64,000 nucleotides of DNA from Tetragonia tetragonoides (Eukaryota; Streptophyta; Magnoliopsida; Caryophyllales; Aizoaceae). The stretch lies in assembly GCA_038025085.1 (NCBI GenBank), contig CM076147.1, positions 42,802,766 to 42,866,765 on the forward strand. Direction: 5' to 3'. A program made the translations under genes and the position numbers. Shown piece after piece: positions 37,490 to 49,079 of the stretch (the stretch's first letter is position 1; every line of letters starts with the position of its first letter). The notes below the pieces were generated by a model that did not search any database, was not told where the DNA came from, and worked only from the letters and a program-made list of their open reading frames with translations.

Positions 37490-38270
37490 CACATGCCAAC
37501 ATCTTCACTAGACACTAGTACATCCTACATACTTGGTGCTCAGCATAATCTTCAAATCGCACCCCTATGTCTAGGAAGCAGGAATGATATGTCGGAATAA
37601 AGGGGGTGAGATTACCATTCTTAGCAGCAAATGTCAACATCTTCTCTAATACATAATTGTTGGCAAGTATGCAGCATACAAGCTTCAGAGATGCGAAATA
37701 AAATCACCTTGTATCGTTAATCTTGATTTGCCATGTTCTCTTTATAACATCACCAGGAATACCTGCTACATCAAGATGATGATTACTTTTACTTAAGGTC
37801 CTTATTCGTTATTCCAACATAAATAACAGTATAGGAAGGCGTCTACTTCTCCCTGAGCAATGTAAATACTTGCAAGCAGCTGACATGAGAACGGAAAGTT
37901 GACCGCCATCAACATTGATGTCTATGTGAAATAGTTTTCGCAACCGAACCAGTTTTGTTGCATGTCTATCAAGCAGTGACTCACCAAACAAACAGGTGAA
38001 CACCTACTCTACCAAGTACCAACAGCAATACTAGCTCTATCCATCACTAGTGCACCAAGTAGAGGGTAATTTCCAGAACACCCTCAAAAGAAGTTTTTAG
38101 GATATGTGAATACTTAATCTACCATTGAAATTTTATCTTAGACATACCAGCTCGCAACGCATAGAGTAGCCCCGCAAGGTATAAGTTGTTTGAATGAGGA
38201 AATCGTTTCAAGTATACACTTACTATCAAATAGACAAAAGAACAGTTACCGTAACTCAGGTGTGCCTGCC
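37490..38270 (-). pseudogene. MSH5 pseudogene copy A (3' end only)
   Basis: Collinear with MSH5 22120-23036: the final exon, the exon encoding the [10 protein letters not shown] region (here with ~65 bp deleted), and the LHCALLAG and PGQAHLSYG exons. The final exon is frameshifted before the stop and its acceptor region is missing. The homology stops inside the PGQAHLSYG exon at about 38270, where UGT-derived sequence begins on the other strand. A dead partial duplicate. Confidence 0.85.
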
Positions 38271-38966
38271 CTGTATGGGGGCTGGAGTGAGAATTATCTT
38301 ACTCGGGACGAGTTTCAGGAAATAATTCTTCTTGGTCTTGAATCCTCAGGTACGTTCTATTCAAATGTAAAGCAATCCCTTGTCTTATAAAGACCGTCGT
38401 CTATATTGCAAGAACTGAGTACATATTTTGACATATCTCGCAATAGGTCTTCCATTCTTGGCAGTTCTCAGGCCACCAATCGATTATGAAACAATTGAGG
38501 CAGCCCTACCAGAAGGGTTCACAGAGAGAACAAAAGAGAGGGGAATTGTATGGGGAGATTGGGTGCACCAACAGTTGGTCTTACAACATCCGTCAGTGGG
38601 CTGTTTCGTGAATCCCTGCGACGCCAGGTCTTTATCTGAAGCTATAGTGAATGATTGTCAGTTGGTGTTTTTGCCTCACTTGGGCGATCAAATCATCAAC
38701 GCCAGAATCATGAGCTTGGACTTGAGAATCGGGGTAGAGGTTGAGAAGGAAGATAATATGTTCTCAAGAGAAACGGTTTGTAAAGCGATCAAAGCAGTTA
38801 TGGTCTTATGGATGTAGAGAGCGAGGTAGGGCACGACGTGAGGGCCACGGCCAACCATGCAAGATGGATAGAGTCTTTGTCAGGAGAGCTGGAGGAGCCT
38901 TACATAGAAAACTTTATTGAGTATCTACTACAACTACTAGTTGGTGTTGAAATATATGAGGAATAG
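38271..38966 (+). pseudogene. UGT79-like glycosyltransferase pseudogene (C-terminal part)
   Basis: Encodes the C-terminal half of a UGT. A stub of exon 2 (SENYLTRDEFQEI...LGLESS) is followed by an intron of about 95 bp ending near 38447, then [28 protein letters not shown] and [14 protein letters not shown]. The PSPG motif is degraded: the normal H-C-G-x-G-S reads P-C-D-A-R-S. The frame breaks near 38800; after a 1-2 nt shift it continues as [12 protein letters not shown]...ENFIEYLL. It shares the intron position with the intact UGT at 43023-45130 but is clearly diverged, so it is an older paralogue rather than a fresh copy. The N-terminal acceptor-binding domain is absent. Confidence 0.88.
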
Positions 38967-39404
38967 TAGAGTCCCACGTTGAGGAAAAAAGAGGGAGAAA
39001 CAATAAAAACCAACAGCTACTTATAGCTAATTGAAAGCTGAAATTCTCACATGAACATGTAATCCATCCATGGGTCTCACTCTAAGCACATCGAAGATCT
39101 AACACTTGGAAGTATTTAAATTTGCGAGCGGAATTATAAAATAATTTTTGTTGCTCTAAAGTGCTTTTGTTTAAGTATTTCCGTATTTACATGTTTCCAG
39201 TTGTTTCATTAAGTACTTTTTGTTGCTAGTCAATTTCTTCTAAGTACTTAATGTCATAAGTAATGGTGCATGCTAATAAAAGCTCATGAGATTCTCTGCA
39301 ACCATTCATATATACATGTATAGGAACGAAACTTCATTCTTTGAGAAAAGAAAAGAGAGTTCACAATTATTATTAAAAAAAACGTGCTTCAGTAACAGAC
39401 TAAC

Positions 39405-42340
39405 AGGCGAAAAGCATCTCAGTACAAACTGCAAAGAGAGAGATCGCCATTCATACCAGTGAATGCCAGCACCTTCCAGTCTTATTATTGCATCCTGCAT
39501 ACTTAGTACTCGGCATAATCATGAAGAGCATATCCACAATGTCTAGGAAGCAGGAAAAATGTGTTGAAAGAAGAGGGTGAGATATGTCAACATATTCTCC
39601 AGTGCATTCTGCATAGATATTACACAATGTTTGTTACCAACAACTCATGAGCACAGTCTGGGCTAATTATCCATTCAAAAATTAAGCTTGCAGAGATGGG
39701 AGATAAGACCTCGTATTGCTGATCTTGATCTGCTATGTTTTCATTCGGGAGTCCCTCAACACGCTTACCATATTCAATTGCATCAAGTATAACAGCTGCT
39801 CTCTTTATAACATCATCTGGAACACCTACATCACGATAAAGGTTACTTCTGGTTCTAATATGCAGATGTTAAATTGTATAGTATGGGAAGTGAACTTTTC
39901 TCCCAGAGAAAATTAGATTTGTGCAAGCACCCAACATGATGATGAAAATTCAACCCGCTATAAATATTGATGTTTAACTGAGATAGTGTTAGGAGATACA
40001 GTAGACCAACGAACCAGTTCGTTGCATGTCTATCAAGCTGCGACTCACCAAACAAACCAGTGAACATCTACTCTACCAACATCAGCAAAAACAATAACAA
40101 CCCCCTAGCAGAAGATTATTTTCTTTTTTGTAGGTTGAGGACCGGAGGGGGGGGGGATTTGGAACAAATAAGAACTCCTGGCAAAAGCTATTGTCTCTGC
40201 TTTGCTACAACTCTCATATGATTAATTCAAAATTCAAACAGGGTCCAGTTTTACACCAGTATTAGGGTGGCTCATAACCAATTAATGAATGCAGAAATGT
40301 AAGATGAAGCAAAACTAGGAATCTATAAGAACTTTAAAATCATGAAGCTTGGCTCATATATAAGATGCAACGGATATAATATCCAGGAATAGGCATGATC
40401 AAGAGAAACAAATAGAAAGGGAAAAGAGATGCAAGATGTCTGATGGAAAACTACTTGAAGCTCAAACATTCAGCAGTAATATTTGTTACTATGAAGTTCA
40501 AAATCAAGGCAATATAGAGCTCAAAAGAGCAGATCAAAAACATTGAAAAACCTATCATGTTTATTCAGGACCTATACAACAACGTAGGGGCAACTGAAGG
40601 TACGTTAGCAACTGCTATACATCTAAACAAATGCAGTTTCCAAACTACTTTCAGAGTTGAAATTTTCACATATGCACTTTGTATTTAGCAAGTTAGGGAT
40701 TCAGTTCAGCGCAATCACCAACATGGTTATGGTTAGGTTATTCAGAAACATGGTAATAGTATTGCCATGAAACGTTTCTCTGGTATTGACTTCATAGGTA
40801 AATCGTAAATAAGATCAACAAATGAAACTACTGAAATTTGACAACTACAAAGCCACTTGAGAAAGTTCTTTTTTTAGATAAGAAACGTGTTTCATTGATG
40901 AATGAAAACTAATAGTACAAAATTAGAGGGTAAGGATTCCTCAAAGTGAAAAGCAAAACTAACTAAAAATTAAATCACTCTATAAGCACTGCACGTCTGT
41001 GAGAGACACTCCCCAAAAAGCCCCAGCCGCCTTGGCCCAGAAAGAAGTTCTATAGTTGCAAGAAAAAAGACAGAAGTAATTATGACCTCAACATACCTAA
41101 GAAACTTAATAATCTAGCCATATATCTGATGATGATGGTTTCCCTTAATGTTTTTCACCTATTTAATAGTTTGGCACTAAGATAGTGTCTGAAGTAAAAG
41201 AACTTTAACAGTTCGTTTATACAACTGCAACTCTTTTTCCCCCTTCTCTTGCTTATGCACTTTTATGGCTAAGCATAATGGAGAAGGAAATTTGACAGTG
41301 AACCTAAGACAAATGCCATCCAAAATGAACATGAGAAGTATATCTACTGAGAAAAGACATAGATCAAAGACATGAAGTCCCCAATTCACATTGGAACAAA
41401 GTATTTATCAAAGAAAATAAAAATGTTTGGAGCAAGGCTTTATCTGAATGTGCTTTTACTGAATTCATCCAAGAGGCAGAAAGATCGGGGTGTAGCCTAT
41501 AAAAGTTCCATTAACTACATACTATGTGCAAAGCTTGAACAAGATGTCAGAAGTAAATTAGAGATTTGAATCTTATGAAAGAGATCCTGATTTTGTATTA
41601 ATGATAATGATCATGATGCACTCTGATTATAGTAATCCTCAACGATACGATTATTCTAATGTCTTCTTCAGTATTTTTCCCGCCCATTAGTATCTATTAG
41701 AATAGGAATTCTGAGAGGAAAATATTGAATAGAAGGTTTCTATGCCACTATTCTCTGCAGCTTCCAATGGTACATACCCTCAACATCATGCCCACTTGAT
41801 GTAGATCGATCATAAATGTTGATTGTTCAGCAGTCAGAAGCTTGCTTCCCATTGCACAAAATACCCTATTACAATAGATCAAAATTAGATGTCACCTCCA
41901 TTACAAAATGCCATGGTCCATCTTGAGGAACCTACCGATTATAGTCATACTTATCAATTAATCCTGCCACAGCATCCGCAGGTACAAAACTCCCGATGTG
42001 AAAGAGGAAAACAATCAAGCCAGGCTACCTGCTGGGAAAACGCAAGGTAACTATCAGTGGCCTAAATCACCCACTTAAAAAGCACTAGCCTCAATGTAGA
42101 ACAAATAAAGCAATCCACAGAAATCAAGAAAAATAAAAAATAAATTACTACACTCCTTCCATTTTTGTTCCTGGCTATATTTTATTTTATTTTTTAAAAA
42201 TATTTTTTGAAAGAACCGGACTAAAATTCAAAACAAAGACGGTGATGACCTATCGTTCAATTTAAGATTTCTAGTCTAGCAGATTTTCAGCACTACATTT
42301 TCTCCAAGTTATTTCTTGATATCCAAACAATCACCAAAAA
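39405..42340 (-). pseudogene. MSH5 pseudogene copy B (internally deleted)
   Basis: Homologous first to MSH5 22050-25510: last exon, [10 protein letters not shown] exon, then a jump from ~22835 to ~23780 that removes the [21 protein letters not shown] and CTHLSE exons, then the [14 protein letters not shown] and MIDLHQVGM regions. At about 42080 it jumps to MSH5 intron 1 (~35030-35260). The last exon has lost six codons in frame (the D-A-K-N-G-N block) but still ends ...FPAS and a stop. A retroposon-like insertion interrupts it at 40866-41040. The copy cannot encode a complete MSH5. Confidence 0.82.
40866..41040 (-). mobile_element. Retroposon insertion in MSH5 copy B, absent from MSH5
   Basis: In MSH5 (~24455-24470) the sequence runs GAGAAAGAAGTTCTATAG without interruption. 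In copy B the same place is split, with AGAAAG-type sequence on both sides (short target duplication) and a T run at the left end, as expected for a poly(A)-tailed retroposon on the - strand. It inserted after the duplication. Confidence 0.6.
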
Positions 42341-42929
42341 GTAACATCACTGTTTGGCAAAATTTCCAAAGCGTATCTCCCTAAAGACAAATTTTCCTCT
42401 CTAAAATATTCCTACCACATTGATTGACTCGATCGTCGATGGGACCCAGTTACCACGTCAGTCTTTTTTATTTTGCAAGGCGAGAGTGAGACATGAACCC
42501 AACTTGGAGTCGCATTGGAGAGACATCAATAAATTCCGGTTGATCCTCCCTGTGATGAATAATCATTCATTTCATTCCCACAAAATGACCGCACTCACTA
42601 AATAAATAAAGAAGAGAAAAAGAGCTAGTAGCATAAAACAAAAGGTTTTAATTACAACCTCCTACCATGTTCTCCTGTGCTCTTACCATGTTCTGCTTAT
42701 TTCTTTCATCGTGCTCCCAGTCTTGGCTGACCTCGTGCTGTATCTTGCTTAATTCTTCAGGAGCCTTCCAATTTTAAAATGCATTCAATGTTAAGATCCA
42801 GTTCAGCCATATCAATATCAAATTCATATATGTAATTATTATTATTTTCCTTTTTTTTTAATCATGCACATGAGCCACAACATCAAATTTATATTAATTT
42901 AATTTTAATTTGGCTATAATAGAACTCCT

Positions 42930-42936
42930 TATATAT
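42930..42936 (+). promoter_or_regulatory. TATA box of the UGT gene
   Basis: TATATAT about 90 bp before the UGT ATG at 43023, in otherwise A/T-rich DNA. Confidence 0.4.
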
Positions 42937-43022
42937 GGGTGATTGCACAACAATTGCTGAATGGAAAAAAAAATAAAAAAAATCATCTACTACCAATAAT
43001 CGAAGTTAATTAGCAATCGATA

Positions 43023-45130
43023 ATGGCTGAAAACAAATTAGAGATCAAGCCCTTGCATTTAGCAATGTACCCATGGTTTGCTCTAGGCCACCTTACTCCA
43101 TACTTGAAATTAGCCAACAAACTAGCTGAGAAGGGCCACAGGGTATCTTTCTTCCTCCCCAAGAAAGCTGAGCTCAAACTAATCCCCCACAATCACCACC
43201 CCAAACTTATCACATTCGTCCCGATCCCTATCCCAGCAGTCGAAGGGCTCCCCACGAGAGCCCAAACGACTGCTGATATGCCCTTCATAGGCCGATCGGT
43301 CATTAAGGTTGCTATGGACTTGACCAAGGATACCATTGAGTCTCATCTCTTGGATCTCAAGCCAAACATTGTATTCTTTGACTTTGCCGAATGGCTACCG
43401 AGGCTAGCCCGGAAGCATGGGATCAAGTCCATTTATTATACCATTTTGTGGCCGGTGGCTAATGCTTTCCTTCTCCCAAGAGCACGGTGTGATATGGTCG
43501 GCCATTGCGAATTGATCCGACCTCCCCATGGGTTTCCCTCTCCATCCATCAGGTCATTACATTACACTATCACTAGCTTAACGTACACATGTAATATTAC
43601 CATTTTTCTAAGAGCAAGTCTTGTGTAAGACTAACTCATAGAAAAATGGGTCACTATTTAAAAATGTAGGGGTTACTTTTCATAAGCAGTGACCCTTGTT
43701 TTATTAATATGTGACCCAGCTCGTCTCACAAAAAATTATGAAAAGACCGTCTTATACAAGTATTTGTGTGTTAGAGCATGTTGACTACTTTTGAAATACT
43801 CCGTATGTTGATTATAGCTTATACACTTGTACGTGGCAGCTGGCAGTAAGCTAAGCTAGTTAACCTTTTATCAAAACAGAGCTAGTTACCCTTTTAAAGA
43901 GAGAGTTGACATTCTCGTACTTATATATTTCACCTTGTCCAAGTTTCTATTGACTCTATAAAATTAAAGTATAAAGATTTATAATGTAAAACTGCTCTAA
44001 TTAGATTCACTCAAAATAATATTTTCAAAATGAGTATAATCTTATTATAGTCTGCCTAGTAATAGAATTATGATTATTGAAGTTCAAAGTGTTAACTTTG
44101 ATATGGTGAAAAATCAAATGAGAAGAAGAATATGGGACGGGAATTAGTTCACCAAGAGGCCATTAATCTTAAATTTTTTCTGCAAATGATCAGGTTGCAG
44201 GCCCACGAGGCTTCGGCCATATGGTATGGGATGTGCGAGATGGAGTTCGGAGGGCAGGGGAGGTCAATGCTGGAAAGACGGGCAATCGCTATAGAAGAAT
44301 GTGACGCCATCGGGACTAAGGGCTGTAGGGAGATAGATGGGCTTTACTGTGATTTTATCCAGCAAACTTACGGCAAACCTTTGTTTATGGCCGGTCCAGT
44401 GGTGTCAAAGCTGCCCGCTTCAACGCTTGATGAACCATTGAATGGTTGGTTGAACAGTTTCAGTAAGAGTAGCGTCATTTATTGTGCATTTGGGAGCGAG
44501 TGTTCTCTCACCAAAGACCGCTTTCAAGAGCTTCTTCTCGGACTTGAACTCACAGGTGATTTTTATAGTACAGTAGTACTCTATTTATTTGCTAATTTGG
44601 GTCGTGGCCTTATCTTTTGACCTTAATTAGTAATCGCAGGCATGCCGTTTCTGGTTGCGCTCAAGCCACCAACTGGTTGTGAAACATTAGAGTCCGCTCT
44701 ACCAATAAACTTCGCGAAGAGAAACAAGGGAAGGGGAATGGTTTATGGAGGTTGGGTGCAACAACAACTAATCTTGCAACATTCTTCGGTGAGGTGCTTC
44801 GTGACTCACTGTGGAGCAGGGTCTTCATCCGAAGCTATGGTGAGCGACTGCCAATTGGTGTTATTGCCTCAAGCAACTGATCAGTTCATCAATTCGAGGA
44901 TGATGAGTGTGGACTTAAAAATAGGAGTCGAGGTTGTGAAAAGAGAAGATGGTTCCTTCTCAAGGGATGCGGTGTGTGAGGCAGTCAAGTTGGTTATGGA
45001 GGGGGAAAGTGAGTTGGCTACAGACGTGAGGGCTAACCATGAAAAATGGAGAAAGTATTTACTAAGAAAAGGCTTAGAAGAGTCCTACATGGGTAGATTT
45101 ATTGAGAATCTACATGATATGCTCAAATGA
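43023..45130 (+). CDS. UDP-glycosyltransferase, UGT79-like
   Basis: A family-1 UGT that transfers sugar from a UDP-sugar to a small molecule. Exons 43023-43552, 44194-44555 and 44640-45130 give 1383 nt, so 460 aa, the expected length. The N-terminus MYPWFALGHLTPYLKLANKL has the catalytic His (residue 23). FFDFAEWLPRLARKHG holds the partner Asp region. The PSPG box runs from WVQQQLILQHSSVRCF through THCGAGSSSEAM to LPQATDQ, with the terminal Asp-Gln. The GHLTPYL and DCQLVLLPQ motifs place it in the UGT79 branch-forming group, whose members add a sugar to an already glycosylated flavonoid; betalain cyclo-DOPA 5-O-glucosyltransferases are said to be related. The substrate cannot be decided. Two introns are more than usual for this clade. 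Intron 1 holds MITE-like DNA. It sits between decayed MSH5 copies. Confidence 0.88.
43611..43768. mobile_element. MITE-like inverted repeat in UGT intron 1
   Basis: The left end GCAAGTCTTGTGTAAGAC is inversely related to the right end GACCGTCTTATACAAGTAT. The interior has complementary GGGTCACT/AGTGACCC motifs, so the whole segment can fold on itself. Confidence 0.5.
43960..44145. mobile_element. Possible Stowaway-type remnant before UGT exon 2
   Basis: The right end AGAAGAATATGGGACGGGAA resembles the ...GACGGAGGGAGTA end of Stowaway-like elements, and the interior is similar in character to the 36.1-kb MITE. The left end is not clear. Confidence 0.35.
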
Positions 45131-45204
45131 GACCTGACATATTTTAAGTTCTTTAAATTCAGGATATTGATCGATGCTGCTCTAAATTTTTCATAGTTTC
45201 ATAT

Positions 45205-47815
45205 TGTACTTGCAGAGATGGGAAATAAGCACTGACTCACCAAACAAAAAAGTGAACACCTACTCTACCAACAGCAACACTAGCCGTATCCAACACCAGT
45301 GCACCGAGCAGAGGATAGTTTCCAGAAGACCCCACAAAAGATGTTTTTAAAGTATGTGAATACCTAATCTACCATGGAAGTGCTATCTTAAGACATACCA
45401 GCAAGCAACGCACAGTGTAACCAAAAGGTATAAGTTGTTTGAATTAGGAAATTTACCATGGGAATTATATCTTAGACGTACCAGCAAGCAACGCACAGTG
45501 TAGCCCTGCAAGGTATAAATTGTTTTAATGAGGAAACCTTTTAAGTATACACTTACTATCAGATAGACAAAAAAACAGTTACTGTAACTCAGGTGTGCCT
45601 GTCCGGAGGCTGGAGCTAATTGCATTGCATGTTAAGGAAATAATTAGTTTCACATAGAGCTATTGCAATTTCAAATTTTCTTGACCAATGTCCTTAAGGA
45701 GAATGGTAATATTATACTGCCATGTGATGATCCTATCACTTTAGCACAAAATTGTGATCTTCTTTCAAGGAAAAGAATACATATATACAGAATAATACTC
45801 AAGTGCAATGAATGGACAGAGTTGGTCCTGCATAGAAAAGATATGCAGCAGATATACAAAATCATGTATGAAAGATATATCAAAAGGAAGAACTGCACTA
45901 GTTACAACCCTATACTATGCAGTCACTGAGCCGGATTTATTTAAAAGAAGTTCTTCTTAATCACAATTCATAGACAAGACCTGTAAAAGGAATATAGCAA
46001 GAAAGGAGTGATATGCAACGTAATCATGAAAAGCTTGGGTGAAAATAGAAGATACCTATACAGAAACACAAAGTCTTCCACTAGCATACTGCTTTCTTCA
46101 GGTCTCAGCACACTCATGTTGTAAAACTTGATTTTCTCAGACTGACTAAATTAATACTCCAACTATGTAGCAGGAAAATTCAGATCCAGGTCATCCTTGA
46201 AGTGTTGTACAGAGGAAATCTTTGGCAACAAAATCTCATTAAATATTTCTAGAACCTGCAAATTAAAGTTATGGTATAAGCCTGTAGCTCAGACTATATT
46301 CTAAAAAGTAACAACATGTCTTCTTAGCATTCCTGGAAATTGAATTTGTTGATGGTGATAAATAAAAATATAAATAAAAAAAAATCAGTATGGAGTTTTG
46401 ATATACAATTTCATCACCTGATGTTTTCAGAAAGTAATCCAAAATCCAAGGAAATGGCATAGGAACTAGCCAATGAAGCATGCAGCTTATAACAGAAAGA
46501 AGAGAATGGAATACACACCTGTGCCAAGCTTGCTCATGGCTAAATATCGAGCTTTTCATAAGCTTCTCTGTTGGCGCAAAGTTTAATCCACCCACACTAT
46601 TTCAACGCAAAACCATGATTATTACAAACTTGATAAGACTCGTGCATTATGGACTGATGAGTAGGGCCATATACTACTCTGTAAAGCTGACAAATGATTC
46701 TTCGCTTTTAGTACTGGTGTAAATGACCAAAGGCTGCGCCTGATATTTTACTGAAAAGTAGCACAAGTTGACCAGAAAAGATTGGTTAAGTTCACATGAA
46801 GAAGATACCAGCCATATAGAAATAAATTAGGAGGCGCTACCTGGTCTATCTAATCTTCATGTTTCAGAATACAGTATATACACACATCAATAAATTCAAA
46901 GTCCATACCAAATCAATCAAGGGATAATCTCAACCATCCTTCCAGACTTCAATTACTGAGTTATCGGATACCAGAATCATAATAGGAAACTCCAATTCTG
47001 TCAAATTACATGGTGAGGACAAACAATTATTAGAAAAATTATTATCTAAGATCTTACAAAAACTTTCATATTTGGGTTCACTCAAAGCAGATTTTGTTCA
47101 CCTTGTTAATCAATTGACTCAATTCTGTGTTATGCACATCAGGGGCATGAATTTGGTGCCTGCTCTTGAGATTTAGGTTTTGTTGAACTATTTATGAAAA
47201 CTAACAGTTCAGTCCATTAGCATGTACCATCCAGTTGTTTACATGTATGCTAGAGAATCTGAGCATATATACTTCAAGTTAGCTGTCAGTAGCCTACAAC
47301 AACCCCTTAAGAAGCAAGTGCCACTATGCATGTAGTTTTAACATGTATATGTGTAGCAGTAAGTGTACCTGCGACCATGCATGATACATGCCATGTAAAC
47401 CTGCATGAAGAAAACAAGAAAGTCAATTTTGTCGGAAAAATATAGGCTCAAGACACTTAATGTACAACTCTGGGAACAAATTCAATATCATCGGATAGTT
47501 GTCTTTGACCATCTCTGAAAGGATATTTTGTAACTGCTTTACCACTTTTACTTAATCACAACACAAGAAGACAATGGCTTGTGCATCAAAAGAGAAGAGA
47601 CTACCTTTTTTTACAGCACCACATTTATTTTAAGTTTCTTAAAGTCCAAACAATCACCAAAACGTGACATGTGACACGACCGGGCAAAAAAAAAAACAAT
47701 GCAACAAAGTAGAAACAGCAATTAAACACTTAAGAAATTTGTAGAATGTGGATACTAATCGAAGAATCAAAATTCGGCACCACCTTGATTTGGTTGAAAA
47801 AAATGACCTCGTCCA
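45205..47815 (-). pseudogene. MSH5 pseudogene copy C, part 1
   Basis: Homologous to MSH5 from the C-terminal exons (~22750-23765, with the LHCALLAG exon present twice, at ~45399-45430 and ~45477-45510, and the FYTMSLLRP exon at ~46050-46140). Near 46400 it jumps to MSH5 ~33540 and continues collinearly towards the 5' end: KSSIFSHEQAWHR exon (~46510-46580), [10 protein letters not shown] exon (~46690-46750), next exon (~46930-47010), short exon 2 (~47370-47400) and intron 1. The middle of the gene, including both ATPase motifs, is missing. Confidence 0.82.
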
Positions 47816-48646
47816 CATCTTCGTAAATCAACAATCAATGAAAATACAACCACAAACCCGTCTTTTTGCAAAAGAAACATGTTTCCCTATACACAAATTA
47901 TCTGAAGAATGTAGCATAGCTTTAAGCTTTTCGACTTTCTGTAGGCACATACAGAAACACATGATGCCTATAAGATATTTGGCCAAGAAAAAAAAGCAAG
48001 CAGATTTATAATTTCACAAATAACTAACATAATGCAGTAAAAAAGTATTTGCCTTCTTACCCTCAAAAAAAAAAAAAGTATTTGCCTTCTTTTCACTTTG
48101 AATTTTCAGAAGCACATATCCCAAGACTTGGGTCATCATCAACATGAGTTCTGAGGTAAACTTGTTTGCCTCACTCCTAATATTACACCATATAAAAGCT
48201 AAGCATTAGAAACAACCAAACAAACAATACTAAGCAAGATAAAAGACATATCTTACTTGGGTTTTATGAACTCCATTGATTGTTTACTTCGGATCATTCA
48301 TCTGTGCCTGGTTGTCTATCGACTTGGCTGCCAGTCTCATGCCAGGGCCAAGCTACAGAATTTGGCATAGATCATCCATGCCTGTCTAGCATAGTCCAAA
48401 ATAAAGGTCGTTTAGTGAAGAAACCATCCTATAGTGTATGCACTACAATCAAGCACAGTGACTCCATTCAGATCTGGCGTAGTTGATTCTCCATTTGTTT
48501 CGTTTCAAAGTGAAGACGGGCAATGAATAGTAAATGCTCGGGATATAGTGAATGACATTCCAAGATAAGAACTCTAACAACTCATTGTTCACTAAAACTC
48601 ATGACAAAGGACATTTTAAAAGTATTAAGCAATGTTGAAAGAATAC

Positions 48647-48905
48647 CTGTAAAGTCTTCTCCTTTTTGTGATATGTATTTGCACTGATGACACAGACCAT
48701 TGTGCTTCTCAAGGAACCCAAATATCTTCCTTTCAGTCCTGGTCTCCTGGCACAAAACAAATCAAACAAGTTAATAAATTGAGAAAATTCAGGTACAAAC
48801 GAGGCAACGAATTGGGCAAAAGAATAAAATGAGAAAGGAAAAAGTCACCCATGTTTCTCGCTCCTTGTGTGTCCTCCTAAGAACAGCATTTCTTAACGAC
48901 AACAT
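48647..48905 (-). pseudogene. UTP11-like gene fragment (rRNA processing factor)
   Basis: On the - strand, 48849-48905 reads MLSLRNAVLRRTHKERETW. After a GT-AG intron, 48647-48746 reads TRTERKIFGFLEKHN and then, in another frame, ANTYHKKEKTLQ followed by a GT donor. This resembles the N-terminus of U3 snoRNA-associated protein 11 (SLRNA..RR.HKER, KKFGLLEKHKDY, A.AYHKKEETL), but with a one-base insertion at the LEKH segment. The rest of the gene is not found. It lies inside the MSH5 copy C region between two copies of MSH5 intron 1 sequence. Confidence 0.6.
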
Positions 48906-49079
48906 TCTTGCTTCTTTGCAGAAAAATAGAAACCTTTAGTGGTTTTCAAAACTGAAAAAAGCAAAATAATTAAAGATATGTGAAATGAATTATCATCACC
49001 AAATTCTAGGGTTTATATATTGAAAATCAAACCGCATCAAAAACCTGGTGAAATCTCTTAAAATACTTACACACCTCCA

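Noticed and set aside
39306..40067. Short - strand open frames
   Set aside because: They cover exon and intron remnants of MSH5 copy B and are not independent genes.
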